Source: Diplonema papillatum | Taxonomy: Eukaryota; Euglenozoa; Diplonemea; Diplonemida; Diplonemidae | Direction: 5' to 3' | DNA length: 64,000 nucleotides | Assembly (NCBI GenBank): GCA_030068145.1 | Contig: JAPJBO010000910.1 | Coordinates: forward strand, 1-64,000 | Shown here: positions 40,525-51,437 of the stretch, in pieces | How the letters are laid out: every line of letters begins with the position of its first letter | Numbering within the stretch: the first letter of the stretch is position 1 | Made by a program: the position numbers and the translations under genes | Notes under the pieces: model-generated | Told to the model about the DNA's origin: nothing | The model's database searches: none | The model's input: only the letters and a program-made list of their open reading frames with translations

Positions 40525-42395
40525 CATTATTTCGAGGTTAAGAAGACCGGGTAATTCATGGTGCAGACGGCCAGGTAAATCGCGGTTTAAACGGCCAGGT
40601 ATTTCAAGAGATAAAAGGCCAGGTATTTGGTTTGGAAATGCAGGTACTTCGTGATTCGATGGATTTTCGTGGTTTAAGAAGGCCGGGTGATTCGTGGTGA
40701 AGAAAGCCAGGTACTTCAAGATTTATTCACAACGACCAACGCGACAGCGGCAGAGTTGTCCTCCTCGCTGCGCAGGACGGCAGCCTTGACGGCCGCCCAC
40801 GCGGGCAAGTCCCGGTACACGTTGTCCATCTGGAACCCCGTCCGCGGCCCGCCGGGAGCGACCGCCAGAATCCCCTGCACCACTTCCAGCGCGGTCTCGT
40901 CACTGATCCGCCCGAGCAACGCTTTCACGCGGTTCACCGCCAAGTGAGGGGTGGGCGAGTAACTGCCCCACGTCCCCCACCTTTTTTACAGCGTTATTTC
41001 AAGATATAGAAGGCCAGGTATTTTTAGTGGTTTTAGAAAAGCAGGTATTTCGTGGTTTTGATGGACTTCGTGGGTAAGAGGGTTGGGAAATTCATGGTGC
41101 AGACGGCCAGGTAAATCGTGATTAAAATGGCCAGGTGATTCGAGATTCGGAAGGTCTGGTATTTAGTGCAGGTGTTTCGTGGTTTCGATGGATTTTCGTG
41201 GTTTAAGAAGGCCGGGTGATTCGTGGTGAAGAAAGCCAGGTACCTCGAGATTTATTCACAACGACCAACGCGACAGCGGCAGAGTCGTCTTCCTCGCTGC
41301 GCAGGACGGCAGCCTACGCGGGCAAGTCCCGGTACACGTTGTCCATCTGGAACCCCGTCCACGGCCCGCCGGGAGCGACCGCCAGAATCCCCTGCACCAC
41401 TTCCAGCGCGGTCTCGTCGCTGAGACGCCCGAGCAGGGCTTTCACGCCAAGTGAGGGGTGGGCGAGTAACTGCCCCACGTCCCCCACCTTTTTTACAGCG
41501 TTGTTTCAAGATATAAAAGGCCAGGTATTTTTAGTGGTTTTAGAAAAGCAGGTATTTCGTGGTTTTGATGGATTTCGTGGGTAAGAGGGTTGGGAAATTC
41601 ATGGTGCAGACGGCCAGGGAATCGTGGTTTAAATGGCCAGGTGATTCGAGATTCGGATGGTCTGGTATTTAGTGCAGGTGTTTCGTGGTTTCGATGGATT
41701 TTCGTGGTTTAAGAAGGCCGGGTGATTCGTGGTGAAGAAAGTCAGGTACTCCGAGATTTATTCACAACGACCAACGCGACAGCGGCAGAGTCGTCTTCCT
41801 CGCTGCGCAGGACGGCTGCCTACGCGGGCAAGCCCCGGTACACGTTGTCCATCTGGAACCCCGTCCACGGCCCGCCGGGAGCGACCGCCAGAATCCCCTG
41901 CACCATTTCCAGCGCGGTCTCGTCGCTGAGACGCCCGAGCAGGGCTTTCACGCGGTTCACCGCCATGTGAGGGGTGGGCGAGTAACTGCCCCGCGTCCCC
42001 CACCTTTTGTACAGCGTAATTTCAAGATTTAGAAGGCCAGGTGCGTTGGTCGTTGTGAATAAATCGCGAAGTACCTGGCTTTCTTCACCATGAATCACCC
42101 ACCCTTCTTAAACCACTAAAATCCATCGAAACCACGAAACACCTGCACTAAATGACCGACCTTCTGAATCTCGGATTACCTGACCATTTAAACCACGACT
42201 TACCTGGCCGTCTGCACCATGAATTTCCTAACCCTCTTAAGTTAAGAAGGTGTGGTTTAAGTGACCAGGTGTTTCGAGATTTAGAAGGCGGCTAGGTTTA
42301 GAAGGACCAGTATTTCGAGGTTTAGATAGATCTCGTGGTGTAGAAGGCCGTATTTCGTAGTTTAGGAGGCCAGGTATTGCGAGGTCAACAGGTGG
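40525..42395. repeat. 24-bp degenerate repeats and three partial gene copies
   Basis: Four blocks of AAGGCCAGGTATTTCGTGGT-type 24-bp repeats (40525, 40985, 41495, 42005) alternate with truncated copies of the first 78 codons of the 40476 gene (40731-40945, 41257-41450, 41763-41966). Each copy breaks off at the same point, ACAACGACC. Unit period is about 0.5 kb. 42040-42240 is an inverted copy of the repeat block at 41060-41270. Confidence 0.85.
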
Positions 42396-42985
42396 CTTTC
42401 TGTGTCTTCGGCGAAGGTTTCTTCAGTTGATTCGACCACTTTCGGTTTTGTCTTCATTCGGCCTCTGCCCTTGCGCCGTTATCCTGGCAAGATAGTGTTC
42501 AGAAACACACTGGGTGTTTGCTTGCACAATCTGCCTACGATCCTTCTGAACCCCTTCTTGAGTGGGACGAACACGCAGCCTTTCCACCCCCCCCCGGGGG
42601 ATTTATGGTCACCAACGAATCCCCGGGTTCATCGGGCAGCGTCCAAACGGAGCTCAAGCTCATGGATCAGCCTTCCTCGCTAAAGTCGCGCCCAGTTGCA
42701 GATAAATGAAAAGCACAAGGAACGGCACTGAGAGACATATGCGAAGCGTGACCAGGGGTGGGGACTGAGGGTGGGGTGGTTCGGTGCTGCCGAGGGGTTG
42801 CAAGCGTGTGTGACTCGCCAACGGAAGCCGAAGAAAGACGCGGGAAAACAGCAAGACTGCGATGAGAACCAAACAAGAAAATGCACCGAACAAAAAAAAA
42901 CGGGGAGGTGGCAGAGGGGGGAGAGGGGCACAACGAAAAAAAGAACGCAACCACGAGCCTAATTGTGTGGCAAGTGACACAGCCC
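42396..42985. other. No supported gene
   Basis: Plus and minus frames of 60-120 codons exist, but all are low-complexity or lack structure. A C/G run (CCCCCCCCCGGGGG) is at 42588-42600. Confidence 0.5.
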
Positions 42986-43390
42986 AATGATCGTACATGC
43001 CTCTGACAGTGACTGAGCATACTTATGACAAGTGATCAGTCTAACGATCGTGCATGCTTATGACAAGTGAGCCTGAGTGACCGAGCCTAATTATGACCAG
43101 TGATCAGTGCATGCTTATGACAAGTGAGCCTAGTGACCGAGCCTAATTATGACCAGTGATCAGTGCATGCTTATGACAAGTGAGCCTAGTGACCGAGCCT
43201 AATTATGACCAGTGATCAGTCTAGCGATCGTGCATGCTTATGGCAAGTGAGCCTGAGTGACTGAGCCTAACGATGACAAGTGACCACCCAAGGAACGTGC
43301 ATGCTAATGAAGTGACTAGCTCAGTGACTGAGCATGCTTCTGGCGAGTGAACAGCCTAGCGATCGTGCACGGTACTGACAGTAACCCACC
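42986..43390 (+). repeat. 56-bp tandem repeat
   Basis: Units starting CCGAGCCTAATTATGACCAG occur at 43081, 43137 and 43193 with exact 56-bp spacing. Flanking diverged units carry GTGCATGCTTATGACAAGTG. TGACCAGTGATCA words make the array rich in short palindromes. Confidence 0.85.
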
Positions 43391-43496
43391 AGCCTAGCTC
43401 CGCAGCATGTCGCAAGGGAGAGGCGACGCTCGCGTATGTTCCCTTCCTCGTGAATGAACAACGTATCTTTTTTTCACGAGAGCTCTGTCTACCGAT

Positions 43497-43622
43497 TTCC
43501 GCTGGCGCTTGCGCTGAACACAAGCTCGTCGACGGTCAGCCACAGGGCAGAGCGGACGGGGTTGTAGCACCGTGCTGCCTCCGGACTCAAGTCGTCACGT
43601 TCCTGGACCCGGAGCACTTTTT
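43497..43622 (+). repeat. Partial dispersed repeat R1
   Basis: Matches the middle and end of R1 (CACAAGCTCGTCGA, CAGGGCAGAGCGGACGGGGT, CGTCACGTTCCTGGACC) with an internal deletion. Confidence 0.75.
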
Positions 43623-43639
43623 TCGCGGGCAAAACGCAC

Positions 43640-44779
43640 TGCAAAAGAAGAACCCGGAAGAGATTGGGGGTCACGGGTAGCGCCCAAGAGCGCCAGCCAC
43701 AGCACCTTCAATCCGAGCCTGGCCTCAACACCCGCGGTGACAGCAACAACGCGGCCGTCTCCCCTTCTCCCTGGTGGATGGCGGTGCGCTGCGCAGCACT
43801 GTGTGCATGTCAGCCGGGTTGTGAGTGCGTGGCACCCCTCCAAGAGACAGGCTCACCGTACCATGCTCTCGGCCTCTACACTTCTTGCACCTGCTGGTGC
43901 AACGAGTGCGTGTGATCCGGCGTCCGGTACGCGCTTCTAAAGGCTGGCGACCTCGAGTTGGGCACCGCTCCCCTGTTGGTGTGTGAGAGAGAGAGTGTGT
44001 GTGGGTGTTGCGGACCCGTTTAGACGTGGTGCCTCCCTTCACGAAAGTACGACCACGCTCACAAATGGCTGACGGCCGACGCACCCCCGGGCTGGGAGTG
44101 GGTCGTTGTTAAATGGTGCTGGTTTTGTGGAATCAGGGAAAGCAGGAAGATTCTTTTCGGCGGTGGTGTCCGTCGGTTTGCGCTGTCGCCGCTTTTTGCA
44201 CTCGTTCGTTCTTCACTCACTTTAGCTAGCCAGAAATGGGCTGGGAGCGGGGGTCTCTGTTCGCTCTTTTGCTTGCGTGGTGCTTTAGGCAGCAGCTGGC
44301 CACTGCTTCGTTTGCAGCTACGCAATCGCCGCAGCATCCTAGTCTGTGAGCTGTGCAAAAGTGCATCCGCGGCGGGTGTGTGGGTGTGCTGGAATTCAAT
44401 TTCGGGTAACCCCTGAAGCGGAGTAGAGCCCAAGTTGTCAACATCCTCACGTCACAGCTGATGGTCCTGCCGGCTGCTCGTGGGGGCACGCTCTGATCTA
44501 AACTGCAGCCTCGTTTGGTCAAGGCTCCCTGCTCCTTGTGTGTGGGTGTGTTAGATCTCAGTTGTGGGTAATCCCTGCGCGGAGTATAGCCCATTTTTCC
44601 GCCCTTTCTAGGTTACTGCCGAGGCTCCTGCCGTTGCCCATTGTGCGGAGCTTTGTCTGGCACGGGCGTTTTGCCTCATGGTTTACATTTTGCTGTGTGT
44701 GGGTGTACGTGTGATAACTCACTGTTCTCCGAATTCGAAATGGTAAGCACACCTGCCAGAGCCGTGCGAGCTGCCGTAC
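43640..44779. other. No supported gene; duplicated TGTGTGGGTGT segments
   Basis: 44365-44420 and 44535-44595 are related (GTGTGGGTGTG, CCCCTGMAGCGGAGTA-like, AGCCCA). Otherwise unique. Minus-strand frames over 100 codons at 44059-44594 have no protein-like motifs. Confidence 0.45.
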
Positions 44780-44940
44780 CCTTTGACGCTGTTCGCTTTG
44801 TCCTTCTCCTTCTGCTGGATCAGCTTCTTGTACAGCGCCTGGAACATGATGACGACTTCCTTCAGACTGTGCATATCCCTCTGGGGGTTCTTGATCTGCG
44901 TGCCCGGCGTCCGGATGAGACAGAAGTGCGTCCGTTTAAC
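44780..44940 (-). CDS. Orphan exon candidate
   Basis: 161 nt between acceptor ACCTGCAG and donor AAAGG/GTACGG. It reads VKRTHFCLIRTPGTQIKNPQ, DMHSLKEVVIMFQALYKKL and QQKEKDKANSV, an amphipathic helical segment of convincing protein character. Neighbouring exons were not found. Family unknown. Confidence 0.45.
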
Positions 44941-45089
44941 CTGCAGGTATTCATTCTTGGTTGGTGTCGGGAGAAAAAAGTGGAAGTGTGGTTGAAGATG
45001 GTGTTTGGATGGCGGGTGAAGAAAGTTGAAGTATAGACAGAAGTCAATCAGGCACAAAGAAGAAGTTTGAAAACGGGAAGAAATGCTGC

Positions 45090-45650
45090 TGCCTTGTGCT
45101 TCCTTCGAAGGAGGCTAGAGGGGAGAAACCATACAACTACAAAGTGGGTCTTTGTTTAGACTTTTTTTAGAAGTGGTTTTTGCTAAACGCTTAGGCCACT
45201 AAACCCGGACGTACCTGCGTCTCGTGTAGGTGTTCAGCATATTTACCTCCTTTGGTGTTGTTGCGATAGTTGGGGGTGTCATCGGCATGCTGATGAGTAC
45301 CACACCTCCTTTGATATTGGAATATTCTTGCGATAGTGGGGAGTCACACTTTGAAATTTCGCGACTGGCAGTCTCCTCAAGTATTTCCTACAACGCAGGC
45401 GCTATACAAAAATACTCGAGGGACTGCCTTGTGCTCACTTCGAAGGAGGCTAGAGGGGGAGAAAACAATACAACTACAAAGTGGGTCTTTTTTGTTGAAC
45501 GCTTACGCCCGCCACTAAACCCAGATTTACCTGTGTTTCGTGTGGGCTACAGCACATTTACCTCCTTTGATCTATCGCAACTGGCAGTCTCCTCAAGCAT
45601 TTCCTACAAAGCAGGTGCTTATACAAAGAAAACGGCGAGTACCTCAAAGC
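45090..45650 (+). repeat. Two direct copies of dispersed repeat R5
   Basis: 45090-45260 and 45420-45620 share CCTTCGAAGGAGGCTAGAGG, ACAACTACAAAGTGGGTC and ATTTACCTCCTTTG. The inverted copy is at 8280-8520. Confidence 0.8.
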
Positions 45651-45724
45651 AGCAGGTCCGAACAATGCCGTGGCGAATTTCCTCCGAACTGACTCCCGGC
45701 AGTACCTGCGGTGGCGGTGCATTT

Positions 45725-45800
45725 TTAGAGTTATAGTTAGTAGGAATTCTTAGTCTCCGGATGACCATCGTGAAAGGGTTTCTTCAACGTATCGTATGTG
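45725..45800 (+). repeat. F5 hairpin element
   Basis: TTTTTAGAGTTATAGTTAG, then CTTAGTCTCCGGATGACC. A partial F1 start (TTTTAGAGTTAAAGG without hairpin) follows at 46043, overlapping a short inverted repeat AAATACGGAT / ATCCTTATTT type. Confidence 0.7.
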
Positions 45801-46410
45801 TATCTTGCGTGCGTTTCCGGCGATCCCGACCAGGGTTGCGCACGGCCTCGAGAGCGTCTCTTTTCGTGTGGCCAACTATGGGTGGATTGCTTGAGCATCA
45901 TCCATTTTCGGGACCGGTGCATTCAGCAGGTGAGTTGGTACGCACTCACTATCGGATGCCGACTTCCATGGCCACCGTCCTGCTGTCAAGATGAACCGAC
46001 ACCCTTCGCAATGAAGCGGTTGTTGTTCACTCTTCTCCTTTCTTTTAGAGTTAAAGGAAGCGCCGTATCCTTATTTTTGACAAAATACGGATCTGGCGCT
46101 TCCTTAGTTCGTGGCGGTACATTAACCCCTTAAGGACGGAGGGAGGGGTAGGTTACTTTGGGAAAGGGGGGGGGGGGGGGGTCGTTGTATAATGGTTTAG
46201 CTTGAAGGGTGTTGGAAAGGTTGAAAAAGGTTTTGGGGGTCACCGTCGGTTTGTGTTTTTATTTTTTTCTGTATACTTTTTTTGGGGGGTAATTATTTTT
46301 TCGGGGGTTCGCGTAACCCTTCTTTTCCGGAAGATAACGTTATCTTTTCTTTTCTCTCTGGCGCTCTTTTTCTCTCTATCTCTCTCTTTGGCTAGCAAAG
46401 CGACTATTGC

Positions 46411-46504
46411 GACCGACACCACGACCACACCCGTAATGAATGTGATCAAGGGCCCCCCACGTTCTACATGTTGAGCAGGGGTTGCCATGTAGCCCGTACC
46501 GGTC
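46411..46504 (+). ncRNA. Candidate structured RNA element S3
   Basis: 94 nt with GACCG / CGGTC outer stem, a weaker second hairpin (CACA/TGTG), CCCCCC, and third stem CTACATG / CATGTAG around TTGAGCAGGGGTTGC. It lies about 180 bp beyond the stop codon of the Penelope-like ORF but on the opposite strand; whether it belongs to that element is unknown. Confidence 0.5.
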
Positions 46505-46682
46505 TAAGCCTTCATTGCAGCTTCCATAAGCACCCCCGTTGGGCGCCTTCATCCTCTCATGTTAGTGTGCGTTCACTCGTACAGACACTTCGAGTTTTTC
46601 CCGTTAGTCAGGGTAAACGGGTGCGGAGTGAAACATAGACCAGCCAGCAATCAAGAACCCGATGAGGCTCAAACGACGCGGA

Positions 46683-49600
46683 TCAGAATCTCACACCCGC
46701 GAGGTGGCAACGTCTCTCATGCGCGCGGAGTCCCCTCAGACCTTGGAACGTCTGGCCATCCTTCGTGCATTCGACGGAGCAGTGTTGACATCGCAGCACC
46801 GGGGAACCTGTTAACTGCTGTTCAAACAACTGACCATGCGGTGTCAGACATTGGGAGTCCGGCAAGGGCGGGCAGGGTGGCGAATTACCAAAGGGGCAGA
46901 AGGAGTCAGGTGATCCTTCCGACTGCCGGCTCATCAAATTACCGGCTGAACCTGGGGGTGCAGGCAAGTCGGGTAGCCGATCCTGAGTGGGAAGCACCAT
47001 GGAGGGTGACGGGGCACGGACAGTCATGTCGTGGGCATTCCGGGGGATCCGGACAAAGGCCGCGAGGTAAACGTCACCCCACGGAATGTCGTCGACAGAG
47101 GTGACGTGCAGGTCGTCGAAGAGGATCCACCCCGTGTCTTGCGCAACGTACGTGACGTAGTGCCCGCTAGCCGTATCCTCCCCCATGTGCACCACGACGG
47201 CTGCGAGGCGTAGCAGATGGTCCGGCGGTCCGAAGAAGGGGGGCAGTTTCACGTCATTCTGGCGCCTGGCACCGTTTCTCGTGTAGATGCCAAACTGCAT
47301 CAGAACACATTCAGCTGTCAGACGGAGATCCATGCTTTCAACCACCGTACCTACAGCCTTGCAGTCGCATACTCTCTCCGGATTCACAAACCCGTGCACG
47401 TGGAGAGAGTCTTCCAGCTTCCTTCCGCAAGGAATTTGCAAACATTGCATTACCTGACTGCTGGAAGAAGTGCGTCCACATGCACTGCATCGTACTGAGC
47501 TGGTCCAGCCGTTCTCCAAGCATGTTACGAAGAGTTGGTAGCCCGGGCAGGGGGTCCCCGTTTCGTCCGGACCCAGCGTCGCACTAGTCGCGCTGAGTAT
47601 CGCTACCAGAGCTTCGTGCGCATCGTGCTGCCGTGCATCGCAGAAGTTTGCGAACATGCTCAGGATGGCTTGGACACCCATTCTCCGACAATCCCGGCTA
47701 CGCTGGTCACCACTGTCGCGAGAGCTTGACAGCATGGCAAAGTAAGCCAGGAAGTCCCCGAGAAATCCACGGCAGTTGGGGAGGTCCTGCGCAAGGCTCC
47801 AGTACATCTCTCTGATCGGCCCAACCCGTAGCAGGAGCTGCAGCACCGCACCAAAGAAGCACGTGTTCCCCAGATTCGGGAGGCCGGCGGGGCCAAACAG
47901 CGTCGGATCATGCCTCACGGAAGGCGGGTGTGTACAAACGACTGATCGGTAGCACGTGGATGGAGGGGCAACTGTTAGAACCGGTTTGTGGACATTCGAG
48001 CGGCGTCGCTTTGAAGCCCGTTGTTCGTCCTCTTCAGCCTTTCGCTTGTGGCCTTTCCGCGTGGACTCACGGGGGGCGGTCGTGTCAGCCTGTCGGGTCG
48101 GTGCTTCGGTGGGCGGTGATCGGGGGGCGTCATCTTCAGCTTCCGGGACAGGTTGGGGGCGGCCATTGTATTTCACGAAGGGTCTTTCAGCCAGAAGGCG
48201 CTCGATCGCAAGGTCCATCGCGGCCGGCTCTGGCAGTGATAGAGTGCGTTCCACCTCGTGAATGAGCCAGAAGAAGTGCCTCCGCACCTTCCCGCAATGC
48301 TCGCCAAATTTGGCCTCTGGGTATGTGTCCAGGAGCCATTTGCGGAATCCACTCTTCAAAACGCTTTTCCGGTAACCACGCCGCATGAGTTTCAAGACCG
48401 TGTTGTTCATTTCGGTCTTGAAATCATATATGTTGTTGGCGATCCTACCGTTGCGAACGAGGGCCCCAATGAGGATGCTCGAACCGAAGTTTGACGGGGC
48501 CGTAGACAGGACTGACGTGTACGCGAGGGGGCGGTACGGGTAGGCTTTCGCCTTGTCCAAGACCGACAGTCGCATGTATCGCCTTCCAGACGCGCCGGAG
48601 ACCTCATGTCGTATCCGTATGCCAAGGAAAGTCGCATCCCCTACGCATGCATTCGTCTGCTTGTACCCCATGCTGTAGATGGACTCGGGAGGGGGTTTCG
48701 TCCCGAAACAGAGCAGGTCATCTATAAAACGGCGCGTCATGCTGAGGAGTGTAGCCCGCCGGATGTCCCTTTCAGCCAGGAGTCTCATCATGTACCTCTT
48801 CTCCTTTGCGTAGCAGAAGAGATTGGCAATGTCTGGGGAGGCGTTAGCGCCCATCGGGATGCCCAATATTTGCCGCATGAGGATGCCGTTCACCAGTACG
48901 TACGTGTTCGCCAGGCAGAAAGCGAGGAGGGCCTTGAGGTCGTGTGCAGAATATGCTGCCTGCTGTGAGCTCAGATCCGTCAACAGCATGAACGCAAAAC
49001 AACGTTTCTTCTTCTGCGGCCCATGTTGGCTCTTCGGTCGTACTAGGACCAGTTCATCAACCCGAACGCCGAGCCGTTCGGCCTCCGCTGCAAAGGCTTC
49101 GTCGATGGTACCAGCGATTTCCTCCAGCAGTTCCTCGAGTCCCAGCTGGTCGTACATGGTCGTGAAATCCCATGTACCCGCGACCAGGCCCGAGAGCTCG
49201 TCAACATGCGTCTTCAGAAAGAAGGCGGTGTCGTCACTGGACTCCGTGATCCAGAAGAATCTAAACCCGGTCGCGTTGAATCGGTCGTTGTCCTCCCTCC
49301 GTAGGATCTCCATGACTGATTTCAACAGACCCGTTAGATCCAGCTGTGCATCCGTCGTCGATGAAAATGTTGCATCGGGGCGGCGTGTTTCGCGTTCAGG
49401 AAAAGTCTCCCCCGGGCCCACAGTGTTTTTGCGGGAGACCCCGGCGATGTACCGCATGGTTATCACCTCCTTGTGTAGTTTCAAGGTGCCATAAAGGTAG
49501 GGGAGGGTGTTCGTGGGGCTCAGCCCTTTTTGCTCCAGGTACGTCTTGTGATCTGCTACGACTTCTTCCGGTGTCTTCTCGCTCGGGGCGTAGTTCACGC

Positions 49601-51437
49601 TGTGGTTAACCTTCGTGTACAGATCCTGGTTGTAGAATCTTCTACACACGAACCCGAAGTCGTGAGAACTCTTGTCGACCGGGAGAATTACGAGGTCCTT
49701 GTGCAGTTCTCGCAGGCGTCGACGCGATGTGGTTGTCACCTCCGGTTCGGCACCAATACGCGTCACGCCGACGGTCGACATTATCTTCTCCCGCAGCAGT
49801 CTGGCGAAACTAGGCGGGGAGTCATTAAAGTACCCCTCGACGAACAAAGCCACCGCCCTATCCACTTCAGTACAAATAGCTTCGTCGCCGCCATCCGGGC
49901 GGAACTTGCGACCTTTGTCGAAGAGCGTAACTAGTTCGCTGCAGGTGTCGAGGAGGTGTGCTTGCCCACACGCATGGCCTTGAATGTGGTATCCTTGCAG
50001 CAGATACTTTTGACACGGGCAGTCTTCGGGCGGAGGGGCCGGCTCCGGGGTCGTCTGTCTTGAAACCTCTGTGAAGTTGGAAAGGAGGACCCCGAGAGGG
50101 GGGTTGAGTGACGTAGAGACTCTCGTGTTGATGAATTCCGTGGGGTCGGCGAGGAGAGCACGGAGTTGGGCATCATGGCGGAAGATAGCGGCAAGTTTGC
50201 GCTCGTCCAGCAGCTTGCTGACCTGTTGGATGCAGAACCACGGGGTTCGTGCCGCACTTTTCTTCTTTTTCGCGAGGTGGTTTATCTCACCAAGCCGTGC
50301 AGTGAGCAGCTCGTCCAGGATCCCCACCTTCGGATGCTGCAGGTGTTCGATCATGAACCGCCGAACCCACGTCCGAACCCTGTACACCCGGCTCTTCATC
50401 CACGGGTTCACGTCATACTCCCGCAGTGCGTCCTCCTCAAGTCCGAAGAGGTGCTGCAACTGCCTACGGATGCCGAAGAATCTACCCCGTCCCTGGTTGA
50501 TCCGTATCTCTTCGCCATCCACGTGAACCCACGGCTCCCCACGCTCGCGTGAAGCTCCTTGGGCGTCCCGTTCGTTGCCCGGTGCCTTTGTGAACGATGG
50601 TGCAGTGCGGGGCTTTTTCCTCCGTCTGTTCAAATCGCTGGCTGTCCTCACCGTGTTGAACATCGGCTGCAGCATCGCGATGAACGCCATCTCTATCGGC
50701 TCCGACACCCTGTCGAACGAACTCCCGTCGGAGTAAAACGCACCAGGGATGTCGTAGAGCACGAAAGCGTACGGCGGGGAAGGGAGGTTCTGTAAGTGAC
50801 GCTTGAACTGGTCCTGTTTGCTGTTCCTGCCAGACCAGTGTTTGGCGACCCTTTCCTGCATCGTCTTGCCTGTCTTGCCGACATATAACAGGTTAGCATG
50901 CGAGTCCACGAGTCCATAGATGAGACCCGAAGCCTTGTAGTTGCTCGGGTTCTCCGGCTGCTGGAGCTTGAGCGTCGCGTATGTGTGTGCAAGCTTCCTC
51001 CCGTATCTTCTCAGGAACCGGCTCGTGAATTCCACGCCTTGCTCCTTCCATTTCGACCAGTCGATCTGCGTCGTCTTTTCCGTCTTCGTACGAACGCAGT
51101 CGGTTTGGAAGAAGGGTGCGAGGAATGGTTTCGCAAACTCCGGGCGCCGCCGCATATCCGCGTCGGCAGGCGGTACACGCATCTTGACCCGTTCCGGTAG
51201 GACCTCGCGCGTTTGTGGACCGGGTCGTCGCAAAACCGGACACGCGGAACAGTCGGGGGGTTTTTTTGGGGGGGACGGTGGCAGTCGTCGTGGAGGAAAG
51301 TCTACGAGTCGAACGGAAGAGTCGTATGGACGAAGGTAACGTAACGGAAGGGAAGATCTATGACGTAACGTGGGCGGATGGGGCGGCTTGTTCGTCTGGA
51401 CGGTCGGCGGTGCAATACGGGGGGGTAGGGAATTCAC
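46683..51437 (-). CDS. Penelope-like retroelement polyprotein: GIY-YIG, RT, ubiquitin protease, zinc finger
   Basis: 1584 uninterrupted codons. The reading frame opens with GTG at 51437; the first ATG is at 51182, giving 1499 residues. Domains (numbering from 51437): proline-rich leader 1-165; GIY-YIG endonuclease about 171-262 (GLIYGLVDS, LLYVGKT, Arg196, Glu249, Asn261); RT about 580-1035 with motif A TWDFTTMYDQL (Asp757), motif B GIPMGANASPDIANLF and motif C FIDDLL (Asp906-907), typical of Penelope-like elements. A Lys/Arg linker 1125-1148 is followed by a ubiquitin-specific protease about 1185-1465: Cys box GLPNLGNTCFFGAVLQ (Cys1193), QHDAHEAL, CxxC pair, His box SGHYVTYV (His1426) and WILFDD. 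The C-terminal C2H2-like finger is 1550-1578. N-terminal GIY-YIG is the permuted arrangement known for one PLE lineage; I know of no USP fusion. Confidence 0.9.
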   Translation of the reverse strand: MNSLPPRIAPPTVQTNKPPHPPTLRHRSSLPLRYLRPYDSSVRLVDFPPRRLPPSPPKKPPDCSACPVLRRPGPQTREVLPERVKMRVPPADADMRRRPEFAKPFLAPFFQTDCVRTKTEKTTQIDWSKWKEQGVEFTSRFLRRYGRKLAHTYATLKLQQPENPSNYKASGLIYGLVDSHANLLYVGKTGKTMQERVAKHWSGRNSKQDQFKRHLQNLPSPPYAFVLYDIPGAFYSDGSSFDRVSEPIEMAFIAMLQPMFNTVRTASDLNRRRKKPRTAPSFTKAPGNERDAQGASRERGEPWVHVDGEEIRINQGRGRFFGIRRQLQHLFGLEEDALREYDVNPWMKSRVYRVRTWVRRFMIEHLQHPKVGILDELLTARLGEINHLAKKKKSAARTPWFCIQQVSKLLDERKLAAIFRHDAQLRALLADPTEFINTRVSTSLNPPLGVLLSNFTEVSRQTTPEPAPPPEDCPCQKYLLQGYHIQGHACGQAHLLDTCSELVTLFDKGRKFRPDGGDEAICTEVDRAVALFVEGYFNDSPPSFARLLREKIMSTVGVTRIGAEPEVTTTSRRRLRELHKDLVILPVDKSSHDFGFVCRRFYNQDLYTKVNHSVNYAPSEKTPEEVVADHKTYLEQKGLSPTNTLPYLYGTLKLHKEVITMRYIAGVSRKNTVGPGETFPERETRRPDATFSSTTDAQLDLTGLLKSVMEILRREDNDRFNATGFRFFWITESSDDTAFFLKTHVDELSGLVAGTWDFTTMYDQLGLEELLEEIAGTIDEAFAAEAERLGVRVDELVLVRPKSQHGPQKKKRCFAFMLLTDLSSQQAAYSAHDLKALLAFCLANTYVLVNGILMRQILGIPMGANASPDIANLFCYAKEKRYMMRLLAERDIRRATLLSMTRRFIDDLLCFGTKPPPESIYSMGYKQTNACVGDATFLGIRIRHEVSGASGRRYMRLSVLDKAKAYPYRPLAYTSVLSTAPSNFGSSILIGALVRNGRIANNIYDFKTEMNNTVLKLMRRGYRKSVLKSGFRKWLLDTYPEAKFGEHCGKVRRHFFWLIHEVERTLSLPEPAAMDLAIERLLAERPFVKYNGRPQPVPEAEDDAPRSPPTEAPTRQADTTAPRESTRKGHKRKAEEDEQRASKRRRSNVHKPVLTVAPPSTCYRSVVCTHPPSVRHDPTLFGPAGLPNLGNTCFFGAVLQLLLRVGPIREMYWSLAQDLPNCRGFLGDFLAYFAMLSSSRDSGDQRSRDCRRMGVQAILSMFANFCDARQHDAHEALVAILSATSATLGPDETGTPCPGYQLFVTCLENGWTSSVRCSACGRTSSSSQVMQCLQIPCGRKLEDSLHVHGFVNPERVCDCKAVGTVVESMDLRLTAECVLMQFGIYTRNGARRQNDVKLPPFFGPPDHLLRLAAVVVHMGEDTASGHYVTYVAQDTGWILFDDLHVTSVDDIPWGDVYLAAFVRIPRNAHDMTVRAPSPSMVLPTQDRLPDLPAPPGSAGNLMSRQSEGSPDSFCPFGNSPPCPPLPDSQCLTPHGQLFEQQLTGSPVLRCQHCSVECTKDGQTFQGLRGLRAHERRCHLAGVRF

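Noticed and set aside
44059..44594. Overlapping minus-strand frames of 120 codons
   Set aside because: No splice-consistent boundaries or protein-like motifs; they overlap duplicated GTGTGGGTGT DNA.
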